The notes under the pieces are model-generated. The model was not told the DNA's origin. It made no database searches and saw nothing but the letters and a program-made list of their open reading frames with translations. This document shows, one piece after another, positions 39,300 through 47,964 of a stretch of DNA of 64,000 nt. The translations under genes and the position numbers were made by a program. Source of the stretch: a virus; IMG/VR virus record IMGVR_UViG_3300028837_000518, positions 45,320-109,319 of that record. The stretch is one strand, 5' to 3'. The stretch's first letter is position 1; each line of letters begins with the position of its first letter.

Positions 39300-40282
39300 T
39301 AATACTACTCGTCCACTATAATCCTCAGCATTACGGTGGCGCAGAAAGTAATCTGCACGACCAGGCCAAGGCACTCACGCTTGCTGGTCACACCGTCATA
39401 ATTGAGCATAAAGACCCAGTGGCAGCATATGAAAAGCACCAGCCAGATATAGTACACTTTCACACTATTCATCTTGGCATAGGCGTAGGTATACTCACGT
39501 GGGCACAAAATCTAGGTATCCCTCATTGCATCAGTATGCATGATTACTGGCCCTTTAGCCGCAACAGACTACTAATCATTGACTTCGATCAGTCCTGTCC
39601 CGGTGTCACGGGAGTCTGCGATAGAGATTGTATACGCTTTAACAATTGTCCGTATGGCCCAGCGCACACCGCGATTCGAGACGCCGTTAACAACACACCA
39701 ACTATTGCGTTTAATACCTACTCGGCTGAAATCTATACAAGAAATGGTATTCGAGTAGATGCTGTTATTCCACACGGCATTGATACCGATTACTTTTGCC
39801 CTGAAGGCGAGAAGGACTGGGGAAAAGTAGTAACAAGCGCAGCATGGGCAAATCAACCACATAAAGGCGTGCATATTCTCAAGGCGGCTCTGCGTCGCGC
39901 AAAGGTAGATGCTACACTTATAGTAGGCACAACACGCGATAACGTTAGAAAAGTATTACAACGATCAGGAATTTGGGTGGGAAGTAGCGTATATGAGGAA
40001 ACATTTTGGCTAAGTTTAACAGAGGCAATGGCGGTTGGTTGTGCTGTTATTGCTACGGATGTAGCAGGTGGTAAGTTTCAAGTTCGACATGGCGCAACAG
40101 GACTAATAGTTCCCAAACTCGATATTCAAGCTATGGCTGACGCAATCACCCACCTCGTTAGTGATCGTGAGCGTGCTATGATTCTCGGCAAGAACGCTAG
40201 GAAATGGGCAGCAGAAAACTATAGCTTCGCACGCTGGGGTCAGAACCTCTTACAATTCTATGAAAAACTTCTACAAGGATAG
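39296..40282 (+). CDS. glycosyltransferase, GT4 family
   Basis: ILLVHYNPQHYGGAESNLHDQAKALTLAGH is the classic GT4 N-terminus. VIPHGIDTDYFCPEG, SVYEETFWLSLTEAMAVGCAVIATDVAGG and ATGLIVPKLDIQAMADAI are the donor-binding region. 328 aa. The start is GTG 39296. An unusual cysteine cluster (CPGVTGVCDRDCIRFNNC) lies in the acceptor domain. Confidence 0.9.
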   Translation: MIILLVHYNPQHYGGAESNLHDQAKALTLAGHTVIIEHKDPVAAYEKHQPDIVHFHTIHLGIGVGILTWAQNLGIPHCISMHDYWPFSRNRLLIIDFDQSCPGVTGVCDRDCIRFNNCPYGPAHTAIRDAVNNTPTIAFNTYSAEIYTRNGIRVDAVIPHGIDTDYFCPEGEKDWGKVVTSAAWANQPHKGVHILKAALRRAKVDATLIVGTTRDNVRKVLQRSGIWVGSSVYEETFWLSLTEAMAVGCAVIATDVAGGKFQVRHGATGLIVPKLDIQAMADAITHLVSDRERAMILGKNARKWAAENYSFARWGQNLLQFYEKLLQG

Positions 40283-40284
40283 TC

Positions 40285-43200
40285 ATGGTAAACTCCGTTG
40301 TAAAACGCGATGGGCGTACTGTGCCCTTCAAACAAGAAAGAATTACAAATGCCATTTTTAAGGCTGCGCAAGCCGTAGGTGGTGAAGATCGTGAACGTGC
40401 AGTTCTAATTTCTACTGCCGTAGTAGATAGTCTTAATGCGCAGTTTACTGACGATAACATACCAAGTGTTGAGCAGATTCAAGATACCGTAGAGAAGATA
40501 CTTGTTGCGTATGGTCACGCAAAGACAGCAAAGGCGTTTATTCTCTATCGTGACCTGCACAGTAAATTGCGTGATATTCACGCACTAATAGATGCTAACG
40601 AGCTAGTACAAGGGTACTTAGATCGCCTAGACTGGCGAGTTAATGAGAACTCGAACATGAGTTACTCGCTACAGGGGCTCAATAACCATATTTTTACTGC
40701 TGTGAATAATGCTTACTGGCTCAATCAACTATATCCTCGCAATATCCGTAATGCACACATGAATGGCGATATTCACATCCATGACCTCTACCTACTGGCA
40801 GCATATTGTTGTGGCTGGAGCTTAGAGGACTTGTTGCTTCGTGGCTTTGGTGGTGTGCCGGGTAAGCTAGAGTGTAGTCCGCCTCGGCACTTTCGCTCCG
40901 CTTTGGGTCAAATTGCTAACTTTCTTTATACTGTTCAGGGCGAGGTGGCGGGCGCAGTAGCAATTAGTAGTTTTGATACACTGCTTGCACCTTATGTTTG
41001 GGCTGATGACTTGGAATATGATGAAGTCAAACAAGCTATGCAAGAGTTCATCTTTAACATGAACGTGCCTACGCGAGTAGGGTTTCAGTGCTTCTCAGAG
41101 GATACTGAGATTCTAACTAGTTATGGGTGGCGAAGTTACCAAGATGTAAAAGTTGACGACGCTATAGCTACATATAATCCCGATACTGAAATAATAGAGT
41201 ATCTCCCGGTACTACGAATGTTTAGTGCACCATACTCGGGAATAATGTACAACCTAAAAAACAGAGTGAATGACCAGCTTATATCACCTGGGCATAGAGT
41301 TGTAAGGCGGGGGTTCAACAATAACAAGAAGATTACTATTCAGCCAATTGAGCAAGTACTAGAGTATAATTCGCCAGTTTGCATACCACTCCTGACAGGC
41401 GGAAACTCTATGGGTAGCAGCGAGCTAAATAATGACCTCGTTCGTATTGCTGCATGGATTATCTCAGATGGAACTTGGGATAAAACTGGTAGAGGTTTTG
41501 GAAGAATAACCATTTTCCAAAATAAAGACAAACACCCCGATGCATACCAGGAGATTATAGAAATCCTTGACAGACTTGAATTGGTCTACTCTATTAATGA
41601 TAGCACTACTGGGTTTGGCTCAGTAACTCAAATACGTATTGACACACCTGGCTCACGACAGTTGGTAGAGAGTTTATGGAAAACTAGCAAAGACCAGGGC
41701 CTAAAGTTTATTCCAGAATGTATATTAAACGCAGATACCCGCCTTTCACGTCTTTTCATAGAAACTTACTTAAAAGGTGATGGCGATACCATCAGAGTAA
41801 GAACATCTACAGCGAGTAAAGAAATCAGGGATGGCTTGATCCATGTAGGAATAAATGCGGGCTTTATGTGTACAGTCTTTACGCGGGAATTTGATGGTCA
41901 TTCGACCAATAAACAGGACTTATATGTTATTAATTTCCTCCGTTCAGAAAATACATATATTCAGGGAGTACGAGAAGTTCCTTATGAAGGTATAATTTGG
42001 TGTCCAACTACTAAGAACGATACTGTTATAGCGCGACGAAATGGAAAGACATTTATCACGGGAAACACACCATTCTCAAATATTACTATGGATGTACAGG
42101 TTCCCGCACACTTAGCTGATGGTAGTGTTGTCTTAGCTGGTGCATATAATCCACATACATATGGCGAGTTTCAAGAACAGGTTAATATGATTAATCGTGC
42201 ATTCGCCGAGGTAATGCTGGAAGGCGATGCCAGCGGGCGAGTGTTTACTTTTCCTATACCTACATACAATATCACAGCTGACTTTGAATGGAATAATCCT
42301 AGCCTTGACGCTATGTGGCAAATGACGGGTAAGTATGGCATTCCCTACTTTGCCAACTTTGTCAACTCTAATATGAATTTAGAAGATACGCGTTCTATGT
42401 GTTGCCGGCTTCATATCAATACCAGTGAGCTAAACAAGCGTGGCGGTGGGCTTTTTGGTTCAAATCCGCTAACGGGAAGCCTGGGTGTAGTTACGCTGAA
42501 TATGGCACGCATAGGATACACAAGCGATACGGACGAGGAGTTTCTAAATCGCGTAGCCGAACTAATGGATATAGCGCGCGACAGCCTACTCCTCAAGCGA
42601 CAGGTTATAGAGGGCTTTACAGAAAAAGGGTTGTATCCCTACTCTAAGTATTACCTCAATAATGTAAAGAGGCGTTTTGACTCCTACTGGGCCAATCACT
42701 TTAACACCATCGGCGTCATTGGTATGAACGAGGCGCTACGTAACTTTATGAATGTAGACTTAACTAGTGAAGTTGGTCGCGCCTTTACATTGCACGTTCT
42801 TGACTTTATGCGTAAACGGCTACTGGCATATCAAGAAGAAACTGGCCAGATGTTTAACCTTGAAGCCACACCGGGGGAAGGCGCATCCTATCGCCTTGCA
42901 CTACTAGATAAAGAAAGATTCCCCAATGCCTTCACGGCTGGACAAAATGTGCCATACTACACCAACTCTACGCAGTTGCCTGTAGATGCAACTGATGACC
43001 TATTTGAGGCGCTTGGCTGGCAGGATGAGATTCAAACTCAGTACACTGGCGGCACAGTCTTTCACGCTTATCTGGGCGAAAGCCTATCAAATACAACTCT
43101 GATTAAGCAAGTTGTCAGGACTATAGCTCTTCGATTTCGTCTGCCATACTTTACTATTACACCAACATTTAGTATCTGTCCCGAGCATGGATATATCACG

Positions 43201-43365
43201 GGGGAACACTTTACTTGCCCAACGTGCGAATCTGACTGTGAAGTTTACTCAAGGGTGGTTGGTTATATACGACCGGTGAAGCAGTGGAATAGAGGTAAGC
43301 AAGCTGAGTTTGCCGAGAGGAAAAGCTTTGAGACAATGCGTGTCGCCGCCGTTCCCAAGGAGTAA
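40285..43365 (+). CDS. nrdD: anaerobic ribonucleotide reductase NrdD with intein
   Basis: Class III RNR reduces NTPs to dNTPs using a glycyl radical. The ATP cone is at residues 1-90 (VVKRDGRTVPFKQERI). The catalytic barrel includes NGDIHIHDLYLLAAYCCGWSL and TRVGFQ|TPFSNITMD, split by a 326-aa intein. The C-terminus has a zinc site CPEHGYITGEHFTCPTC and the glycyl radical loop YSRVVGYIRPV. The spliced protein is about 700 aa, a normal size. No activase NrdG is recognisable in the window. It implies replication in an anoxic host. Confidence 0.95.
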   Translation: MVNSVVKRDGRTVPFKQERITNAIFKAAQAVGGEDRERAVLISTAVVDSLNAQFTDDNIPSVEQIQDTVEKILVAYGHAKTAKAFILYRDLHSKLRDIHALIDANELVQGYLDRLDWRVNENSNMSYSLQGLNNHIFTAVNNAYWLNQLYPRNIRNAHMNGDIHIHDLYLLAAYCCGWSLEDLLLRGFGGVPGKLECSPPRHFRSALGQIANFLYTVQGEVAGAVAISSFDTLLAPYVWADDLEYDEVKQAMQEFIFNMNVPTRVGFQCFSEDTEILTSYGWRSYQDVKVDDAIATYNPDTEIIEYLPVLRMFSAPYSGIMYNLKNRVNDQLISPGHRVVRRGFNNNKKITIQPIEQVLEYNSPVCIPLLTGGNSMGSSELNNDLVRIAAWIISDGTWDKTGRGFGRITIFQNKDKHPDAYQEIIEILDRLELVYSINDSTTGFGSVTQIRIDTPGSRQLVESLWKTSKDQGLKFIPECILNADTRLSRLFIETYLKGDGDTIRVRTSTASKEIRDGLIHVGINAGFMCTVFTREFDGHSTNKQDLYVINFLRSENTYIQGVREVPYEGIIWCPTTKNDTVIARRNGKTFITGNTPFSNITMDVQVPAHLADGSVVLAGAYNPHTYGEFQEQVNMINRAFAEVMLEGDASGRVFTFPIPTYNITADFEWNNPSLDAMWQMTGKYGIPYFANFVNSNMNLEDTRSMCCRLHINTSELNKRGGGLFGSNPLTGSLGVVTLNMARIGYTSDTDEEFLNRVAELMDIARDSLLLKRQVIEGFTEKGLYPYSKYYLNNVKRRFDSYWANHFNTIGVIGMNEALRNFMNVDLTSEVGRAFTLHVLDFMRKRLLAYQEETGQMFNLEATPGEGASYRLALLDKERFPNAFTAGQNVPYYTNSTQLPVDATDDLFEALGWQDEIQTQYTGGTVFHAYLGESLSNTTLIKQVVRTIALRFRLPYFTITPTFSICPEHGYITGEHFTCPTCESDCEVYSRVVGYIRPVKQWNRGKQAEFAERKSFETMRVAAVPKE
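41089..42066 (+). other. intein with LAGLIDADG endonuclease in NrdD
   Basis: 326 aa: CFSEDTEILTSYGWRSY, block B ISPGHRVV, LAGLIDADG-like helices RIAAWIISDGTW and LFIETYLKGDGDT, block F YEGIIWCPTTKNDTVIARRNG, and end KTFITGN before Thr. The insertion lies in the conserved Q-TPFSN motif of the catalytic barrel. Confidence 0.93.
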
Positions 43366-43419
43366 GTAGATGAAAGTATTATTACAAATGAGTGGTTACT
43401 CATGGAGATTATGTCATAA

Positions 43420-44100
43420 ATGAAGATAGGGCCGTACACTTTGGGTTATAATGACGAGAATCAGGGAATATATATGGGTGATTCTCAGGTTTTAAGTCAA
43501 GAGTTGCCCGATGAAAGTATAGATTACATTGTTACGGACCCCCCATATCCTCGAAAGTATCTGCACCTCTATGAGTGGCTGGCAAAGGAAGCTAGTCGTG
43601 TTCTAAAACCTGGCGGTCTTTGTTTGGCCATGAGTGGTCATTACCACCTACCCACCGTTATAGATTTAATGGGTAAGTACTTATCCTACCACTGGATATT
43701 TGCAATATATCTCCCGGGACCAAAGAATAGTGTTTTCCCACGAAAGATTCTGGCTAGTTGGAAACCAGTTCTCTCCTTTTCCAAGGGCAAGTATACGGGA
43801 CCCTGGTGGGTGAAAGATATTTTCTTCTCACCAGCGCGAGAAAGCGGACTTCATATATGGCAACAATCGGTAGCAATGATGGAGTGGTTCGTTTGTCGCT
43901 TACCGCCTGACAGTATTATTCTCGATCCGTTCTGCGGGTCAGGAACTACCTGTGTGGCTAGTCGTATGAATAATCGAACATACCTAAGCTTTGATAATGA
44001 TGAAGTGGCTGTGCATACAGCACGCGAGCGACTTAAGACAGTGCAACCTTATCCTATTATGGTAGAATATGAGCAGCCCATGATAGGGAATTTATTATAG
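43420..44100 (+). CDS. DNA methyltransferase, paralogue set B
   Basis: The N-terminus IGPYTLGYNDENQGIYMGDSQVL, catalytic VTDPPYPRKYLHLYEW and SAM motif DPFCGSGTTCVASRM mark it as a paralogue of the genes at 25393 and 26070, with an intact DPPY. ATG overlaps a possible 17-codon ORF (43370-43423). Confidence 0.87.
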   Translation: MKIGPYTLGYNDENQGIYMGDSQVLSQELPDESIDYIVTDPPYPRKYLHLYEWLAKEASRVLKPGGLCLAMSGHYHLPTVIDLMGKYLSYHWIFAIYLPGPKNSVFPRKILASWKPVLSFSKGKYTGPWWVKDIFFSPARESGLHIWQQSVAMMEWFVCRLPPDSIILDPFCGSGTTCVASRMNNRTYLSFDNDEVAVHTARERLKTVQPYPIMVEYEQPMIGNLL

Positions 44101-44120
44101 AAGAGGATAAGAAAGTTCGA

Positions 44121-44263
44121 CATTCATTATGAATTCGGCCCGAATATTCAATGTTTACAGTATACAGCAATACACGTATACTACTTAAGTAGTACTGGTA
44201 TACATGTATTACTGTTTGCAGTAAACAAATAAGATTCGGACCGAATTCTGAATGAATTCATAA
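44121..44263 (+). promoter_or_regulatory. long nested inverted-repeat region
   Basis: A gene-free 187-nt gap holds nested dyads centred near 44189.5. GTTTAC (44153) pairs with GTAAAC (44221), ACAG with CTGT, AATAC with GTATT, GTATAC with GTATAC. Inside is a 14-bp palindrome ACTACTTAAGTAGT (44180-44193). Outside are two TTCGGNCCGAA palindromes and TTATGAATTC/GAATTCATAA. It precedes a run of ribbon-helix-helix genes, so an operator array is likely. A replication origin is the other option. Confidence 0.7.
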
Positions 44264-44287
44264 CTTTTGAAGGGGAGCTATAACGTA

Positions 44288-45235
44288 ATGAAAAATGATC
44301 GCTCGCTTATGTTTAGAATGCCTGAAAATCTTTTTCAGGTTCTCGAAAATTATGCCAGCGAATTACACGTAAGTAAATCAGAGTTCATGCGAGGTATGCT
44401 ACGAACTTTAGCATCCAATAAGGCTATAGAACCAGAAGACTTTGCCAAAGAAATTAAAGCTGATATTGTGTCTACCAAAGAACCTCCCAACATAGAGGGT
44501 CATATCGTCTCAACACGGGTACCACTCGGGCACCATGATATAATTTCTAGTTATGCTGATACAAAAAATACCTCAGTTTCAGCCATTGTACGCGCTTTAA
44601 TCAGGGCTTTTGCTGAGGGTAAAACCACAATTTCTAGTAACTTGCCAGTCAGACAACATGTTCGGAAACAAACGAATCCAGATAGCGAAGGAGTTTATAG
44701 AAGTCAAAGTAAGTGGGCTAATGCAGTAAAATCACGCGATAACTATTGCTGTGTTGAATGTGGAGATCAAGGGCCAGTTGTAGCTCATCATATCATTTTT
44801 ATTGAGAGTGGTGGGGAACACACATTAGAAAATGGCATGACTCTCTGTCATCCCTGTCATAGCAAGAAACATACAGTTGACGACTACATAGGCATAGACG
44901 TTCCCAATGCCTGGAAAACCAGGGAGAGAAATTATAAAGGTAACCATGGTGGCGAGACAGAAGCATTCTGGAAGGAGCAATTGGCCCGTCTAAACACTCG
45001 CCGATGTATCAAGTGGACAAGGATAACTAAGAGGTATATTAACACGTTTCTACAAGATATACCTGAACACGTTGTCAAAAGAACAGTCATTACGCTGTGT
45101 CCAGACCCGCGCGCTATTAAACAGAAACCCGTAGAGTCATTCATACCTTATAAGGAAGAGCTTACGCCACCAACTTTGATTTGGTTAGAGGGAGAACAAG
45201 ATGCGAGCACCAAGGAAGAATCTATCAATACATAA
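44288..45235 (+). CDS. ribbon-helix-helix / HNH endonuclease fusion
   Basis: Two N-terminal ribbon-helix-helix-like units (LMFRMPENLFQVLENYASELHVSKSEFMRGML; and STRVPLGHHDIISSYADTKNTSVSAIVRAL) precede an HNH domain: YCCVECGDQGPVVAHHIIF ... LCHPCHSKKH. The HNH part cuts DNA and the RHH units could target it to operator-like repeats. A homing endonuclease is the usual role. AAGGGGAG precedes ATG 44288. The dyad-rich region lies directly upstream. Confidence 0.85.
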   Translation: MKNDRSLMFRMPENLFQVLENYASELHVSKSEFMRGMLRTLASNKAIEPEDFAKEIKADIVSTKEPPNIEGHIVSTRVPLGHHDIISSYADTKNTSVSAIVRALIRAFAEGKTTISSNLPVRQHVRKQTNPDSEGVYRSQSKWANAVKSRDNYCCVECGDQGPVVAHHIIFIESGGEHTLENGMTLCHPCHSKKHTVDDYIGIDVPNAWKTRERNYKGNHGGETEAFWKEQLARLNTRRCIKWTRITKRYINTFLQDIPEHVVKRTVITLCPDPRAIKQKPVESFIPYKEELTPPTLIWLEGEQDASTKEESINT

Positions 45236-45386
45236 AGACACCCATAAGTTACTAAAAGTCATTGCGCTATTCCAAGAGGAAACAATCACGAGTCTTATAC
45301 ATCGACTGGCGCTAAAGGAAGCTAGAAGAATCGGCGAAGAAACAATCCTTCAGCATCTAGCATCACTTCTTCCGAGGGAGATATAA
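45201..45386 (+). CDS. small ribbon-helix-helix protein, 61 aa
   Basis: NLSIHKDTHKLLKVIALFQEETITSLIHRLALKEA is a typical strand-helix-helix DNA-binding unit. It overlaps the end of the HNH gene by 35 nt and the next ATG by one base. Probable repressor binding DNA as a dimer. Confidence 0.75.
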   Translation: MRAPRKNLSIHKDTHKLLKVIALFQEETITSLIHRLALKEARRIGEETILQHLASLLPREI

Positions 45387-45673
45387 TGCAGTATGAGGAC
45401 GTAAAAGTAAGACCTGCGACACATCAGAAACTTCTAATGTTGCGCAAAGCTACTAGTTTACCCATGGTAAGAATTATTGATGCAATGACTGATAAAGCTA
45501 TGCTGATGGTAATGGGCGAGATCGCACCAGAGCTACAGATCAATTGGGGTCGGCAAACGAAAAATGCGCTAGAAGCTCTTGCGGAAGCACAAAAAGAATC
45601 AATTGAGACCAAAGAGCCGCTAATGTGGATTTTTATGAAAAAGATGGGTATGAACAGGAATGAAGATGAATAA
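45386..45673 (+). CDS. ribbon-helix-helix-like protein, 95 aa
   Basis: VKVRPATHQKLLMLRKATSLPMVRIIDAMTDKA has the RHH pattern; the remainder is helical. ATG overlaps the previous TAA. Probably co-regulated with its neighbours. Confidence 0.65.
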   Translation: MQYEDVKVRPATHQKLLMLRKATSLPMVRIIDAMTDKAMLMVMGEIAPELQINWGRQTKNALEALAEAQKESIETKEPLMWIFMKKMGMNRNEDE

Positions 45674-45723
45674 ACAGCAAGGCTTGCTTGACAATAACGA
45701 ACACATACGGTCTTTGCGAATTT

Positions 45724-45752
45724 TTGACAAAAAGAGGACAATGTGCTAGAAT
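45724..45752 (+). promoter_or_regulatory. sigma70-type promoter
   Basis: TTGACA (45724), a 17-nt spacer and TAGAAT (45747) with the extended -10 TGCTAGAAT. It lies 40 nt ahead of ATG 45793 and would drive the RHH/DinG/recombination genes. It supports choosing ATG 45793 over the longer frame from 45688. Confidence 0.75.
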
Positions 45753-45792
45753 CATTCCCCCTGCTTTATCCCGCACCAACAAGTGGGCGCTT

Positions 45793-46392
45793 ATGGTACA
45801 ATCACAAGAAGTAGAACAAGATCGGAAACTTCATCTCTTTAGCCCCGCAGCTAGTCCTGGCGGGGCATCTATACCTGTGGCTAGTAGAGTATCAACGGAA
45901 CTATACGACACTATCACACGGCTCGTAGAACATCCCAACAGTCCCTGGGATACAAAGGCCGAGTTTATGCGCGATGCACTTGATAACTTCATAGACTTTG
46001 TGGCCGGCGGTGTTAGTGATGGAACAGCAATACCGCAAATCATAATGTTAGTCAGAGTACTACGAGATCGTAGCGAACAATCCACAACACTTAGAAAGCT
46101 ATCAAGGAGCGTTTATGATACTCTTGAAGAACTAGAAATCTATTATAGAGATAGGGACCTTGCCAAGCTAGCTATACGAATGGAAGAGACTGCCGAAACA
46201 ATACAGGCAATAGAGGATTACTTCTGGTTCAGACGAGCTATAGAAGGGTTATTTTCCAGTTCTATAACAGTTAAGATTATGGAGGCATTGGAACGCAGCA
46301 ACAATATCGGTCCAAGTGCAAAAGCTATTTGGCAGACCTGGCAAAATCTGAGGGAGGAAATACCCAGTGAAGCCACCGCAAAAACCGAGTGA
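45793..46392 (+). CDS. ribbon-helix-helix domain protein, 199 aa
   Basis: PVASRVSTELYDTITRLVEHPNSPWDTKAEFMRDALDNFIDF is an RHH-type DNA-binding unit; the C-terminal 130 residues are helical (YDTLEELEIYYRDRDLAKLAI). The frame is open back to 45688, but the promoter lies there. It overlaps the helicase start by 26 nt. Confidence 0.7.
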   Translation: MVQSQEVEQDRKLHLFSPAASPGGASIPVASRVSTELYDTITRLVEHPNSPWDTKAEFMRDALDNFIDFVAGGVSDGTAIPQIIMLVRVLRDRSEQSTTLRKLSRSVYDTLEELEIYYRDRDLAKLAIRMEETAETIQAIEDYFWFRRAIEGLFSSSITVKIMEALERSNNIGPSAKAIWQTWQNLREEIPSEATAKTE

Positions 46393-47935
46393 TTTAGGTT
46401 TTCCAGAGTTTGAGGAATTCAGACCTGGTCAAGCTGAGATTATTGCCGAGATTGTTAACATTTTCCAAAGCGGCAAAAGAATCATAATCTTAGAAGCGCC
46501 GACTGGTAGTGGTAAAAGTCTCATTGCTATGTCGGTTATTGCCGCACTGAATCAACGTGCGGTAATAACAACACAGACTAAACAACTGGCTTCGCAGTAT
46601 CACGACGCTCACCCGACCACTACCGTTATTCAGGGGCGAGAGAATTACCAGTGTGCACTACAGCCCGAGTTACCTTGCGCTATAGGTCCATGTATAGCAG
46701 CAAGTTTTGAGTGTGCAAGCAAGAAGTCAATTTGCCCCTACTACCTTGCCAAACAAGACGCACTAAAGTCACCATGTGCCATTATGAACATTTGGTACTT
46801 TATGTATGAAGCCAACTACGTGGGCGGATTCTCTAATAGAGACTTGTTAGTAATAGATGAGGGGCACTTGCTAGAGAGTGCACTAATGAGTTTTATTTCC
46901 ATCGAACTATCTAAGCGGCAGCTTACGCTTCTCGGCTGCGAACTGCCGTCGTTACAAACTACGCAGCAAGTAAGTATGTGGGCAGAGAACGTAATGCCCA
47001 AACTCCAAAGTATGCTTGCTGATGCTATTTACGAAGATAACCCACGGCGATATAGAAACTTACAAACACAGAATAAAAGAGTACAAAGTATAGCAAGCAC
47101 TGACTTAAGTAAGTGGATACTAACGAAGACCTATCATGGTTACACGTTAAAGCCGGTTTGGGTTACAACTTATGGTAACCCGGCTATCTTTCAACACGCT
47201 AGTAAAATCCTAATAATGTCAGCTACAATTAGAGACGCCAAGCAGTACTGTAAGTGCTTGGGTATACCACAAAGTTCACTGCATTACATGGAAGCCCCAT
47301 CACACTTTCCCAAAGAACACAGACCAATAAACTTTTGGCCTGTTGCCAAGATAGGTTATAAGTCAACCCCACGTGACTATAGTAAGCTTGTAAAAGCTAT
47401 TGATACTATTTTGGAACTTCATAGGGGCGATAAGGGAATCTTGCACACTGTCTCATATAAACTGCTAAAGAAAATTGTAGCTGCTTCACGACATAATGGC
47501 CGTATACTAACACATGATTATAAAAATAGGGAGGAAGTTATAAGAAGGTTTAAAGAGTCTAAGAGAAACCCTGTTCTAGCATCACCATCTATTGGTATTG
47601 GATTGGACTTACCAGATGATGAATCACGATTTTGTATTATTGCCAAAGTGCCCTGGCAAGATATGTCGGATGAACAAGTAAAGAAACGTGTTAATGATGA
47701 TCGTGGCTGGTACTCTTGGAATACAGCTTGTGCAATGATACAAATGAGTGGGCGGTGTATAAGGTCGGATACCGATTACGCCACCACTTATCTACTTGAC
47801 GGACATGCTGGATGGTTTATGCAAAGGAATGCACGACTATTCCCAATTTGGTGGAGGGAATCTGTATACCATGTAGAAAAACCGTCGCAGTTTGTTCTTC
47901 CTCGCACTGTAATGCAACCCAAACTAGCCTGGTAG
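46367..47935 (+). CDS. DinG/XPD-like Fe-S helicase
   Basis: An SF2 helicase with Walker A EAPTGSGKSLIAMS (near residue 44), a four-cysteine Fe-S region (YQCALQPELPCAIGPC ... CPYY), Walker B VIDEGHLLE, MSATIRDAKQY, and motif VI IQMSGRCIRS. It unwinds DNA 5' to 3' by family knowledge. 522 aa is compact. GTG start. It heads a recombination/replication set with nucleases at 48697 and 49726. Confidence 0.9.
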   Translation: MKPPQKPSDLGFPEFEEFRPGQAEIIAEIVNIFQSGKRIIILEAPTGSGKSLIAMSVIAALNQRAVITTQTKQLASQYHDAHPTTTVIQGRENYQCALQPELPCAIGPCIAASFECASKKSICPYYLAKQDALKSPCAIMNIWYFMYEANYVGGFSNRDLLVIDEGHLLESALMSFISIELSKRQLTLLGCELPSLQTTQQVSMWAENVMPKLQSMLADAIYEDNPRRYRNLQTQNKRVQSIASTDLSKWILTKTYHGYTLKPVWVTTYGNPAIFQHASKILIMSATIRDAKQYCKCLGIPQSSLHYMEAPSHFPKEHRPINFWPVAKIGYKSTPRDYSKLVKAIDTILELHRGDKGILHTVSYKLLKKIVAASRHNGRILTHDYKNREEVIRRFKESKRNPVLASPSIGIGLDLPDDESRFCIIAKVPWQDMSDEQVKKRVNDDRGWYSWNTACAMIQMSGRCIRSDTDYATTYLLDGHAGWFMQRNARLFPIWWRESVYHVEKPSQFVLPRTVMQPKLAW

Positions 47936-47964
47936 GTTGCTTTGCAGATATATAAGGAGTAATA

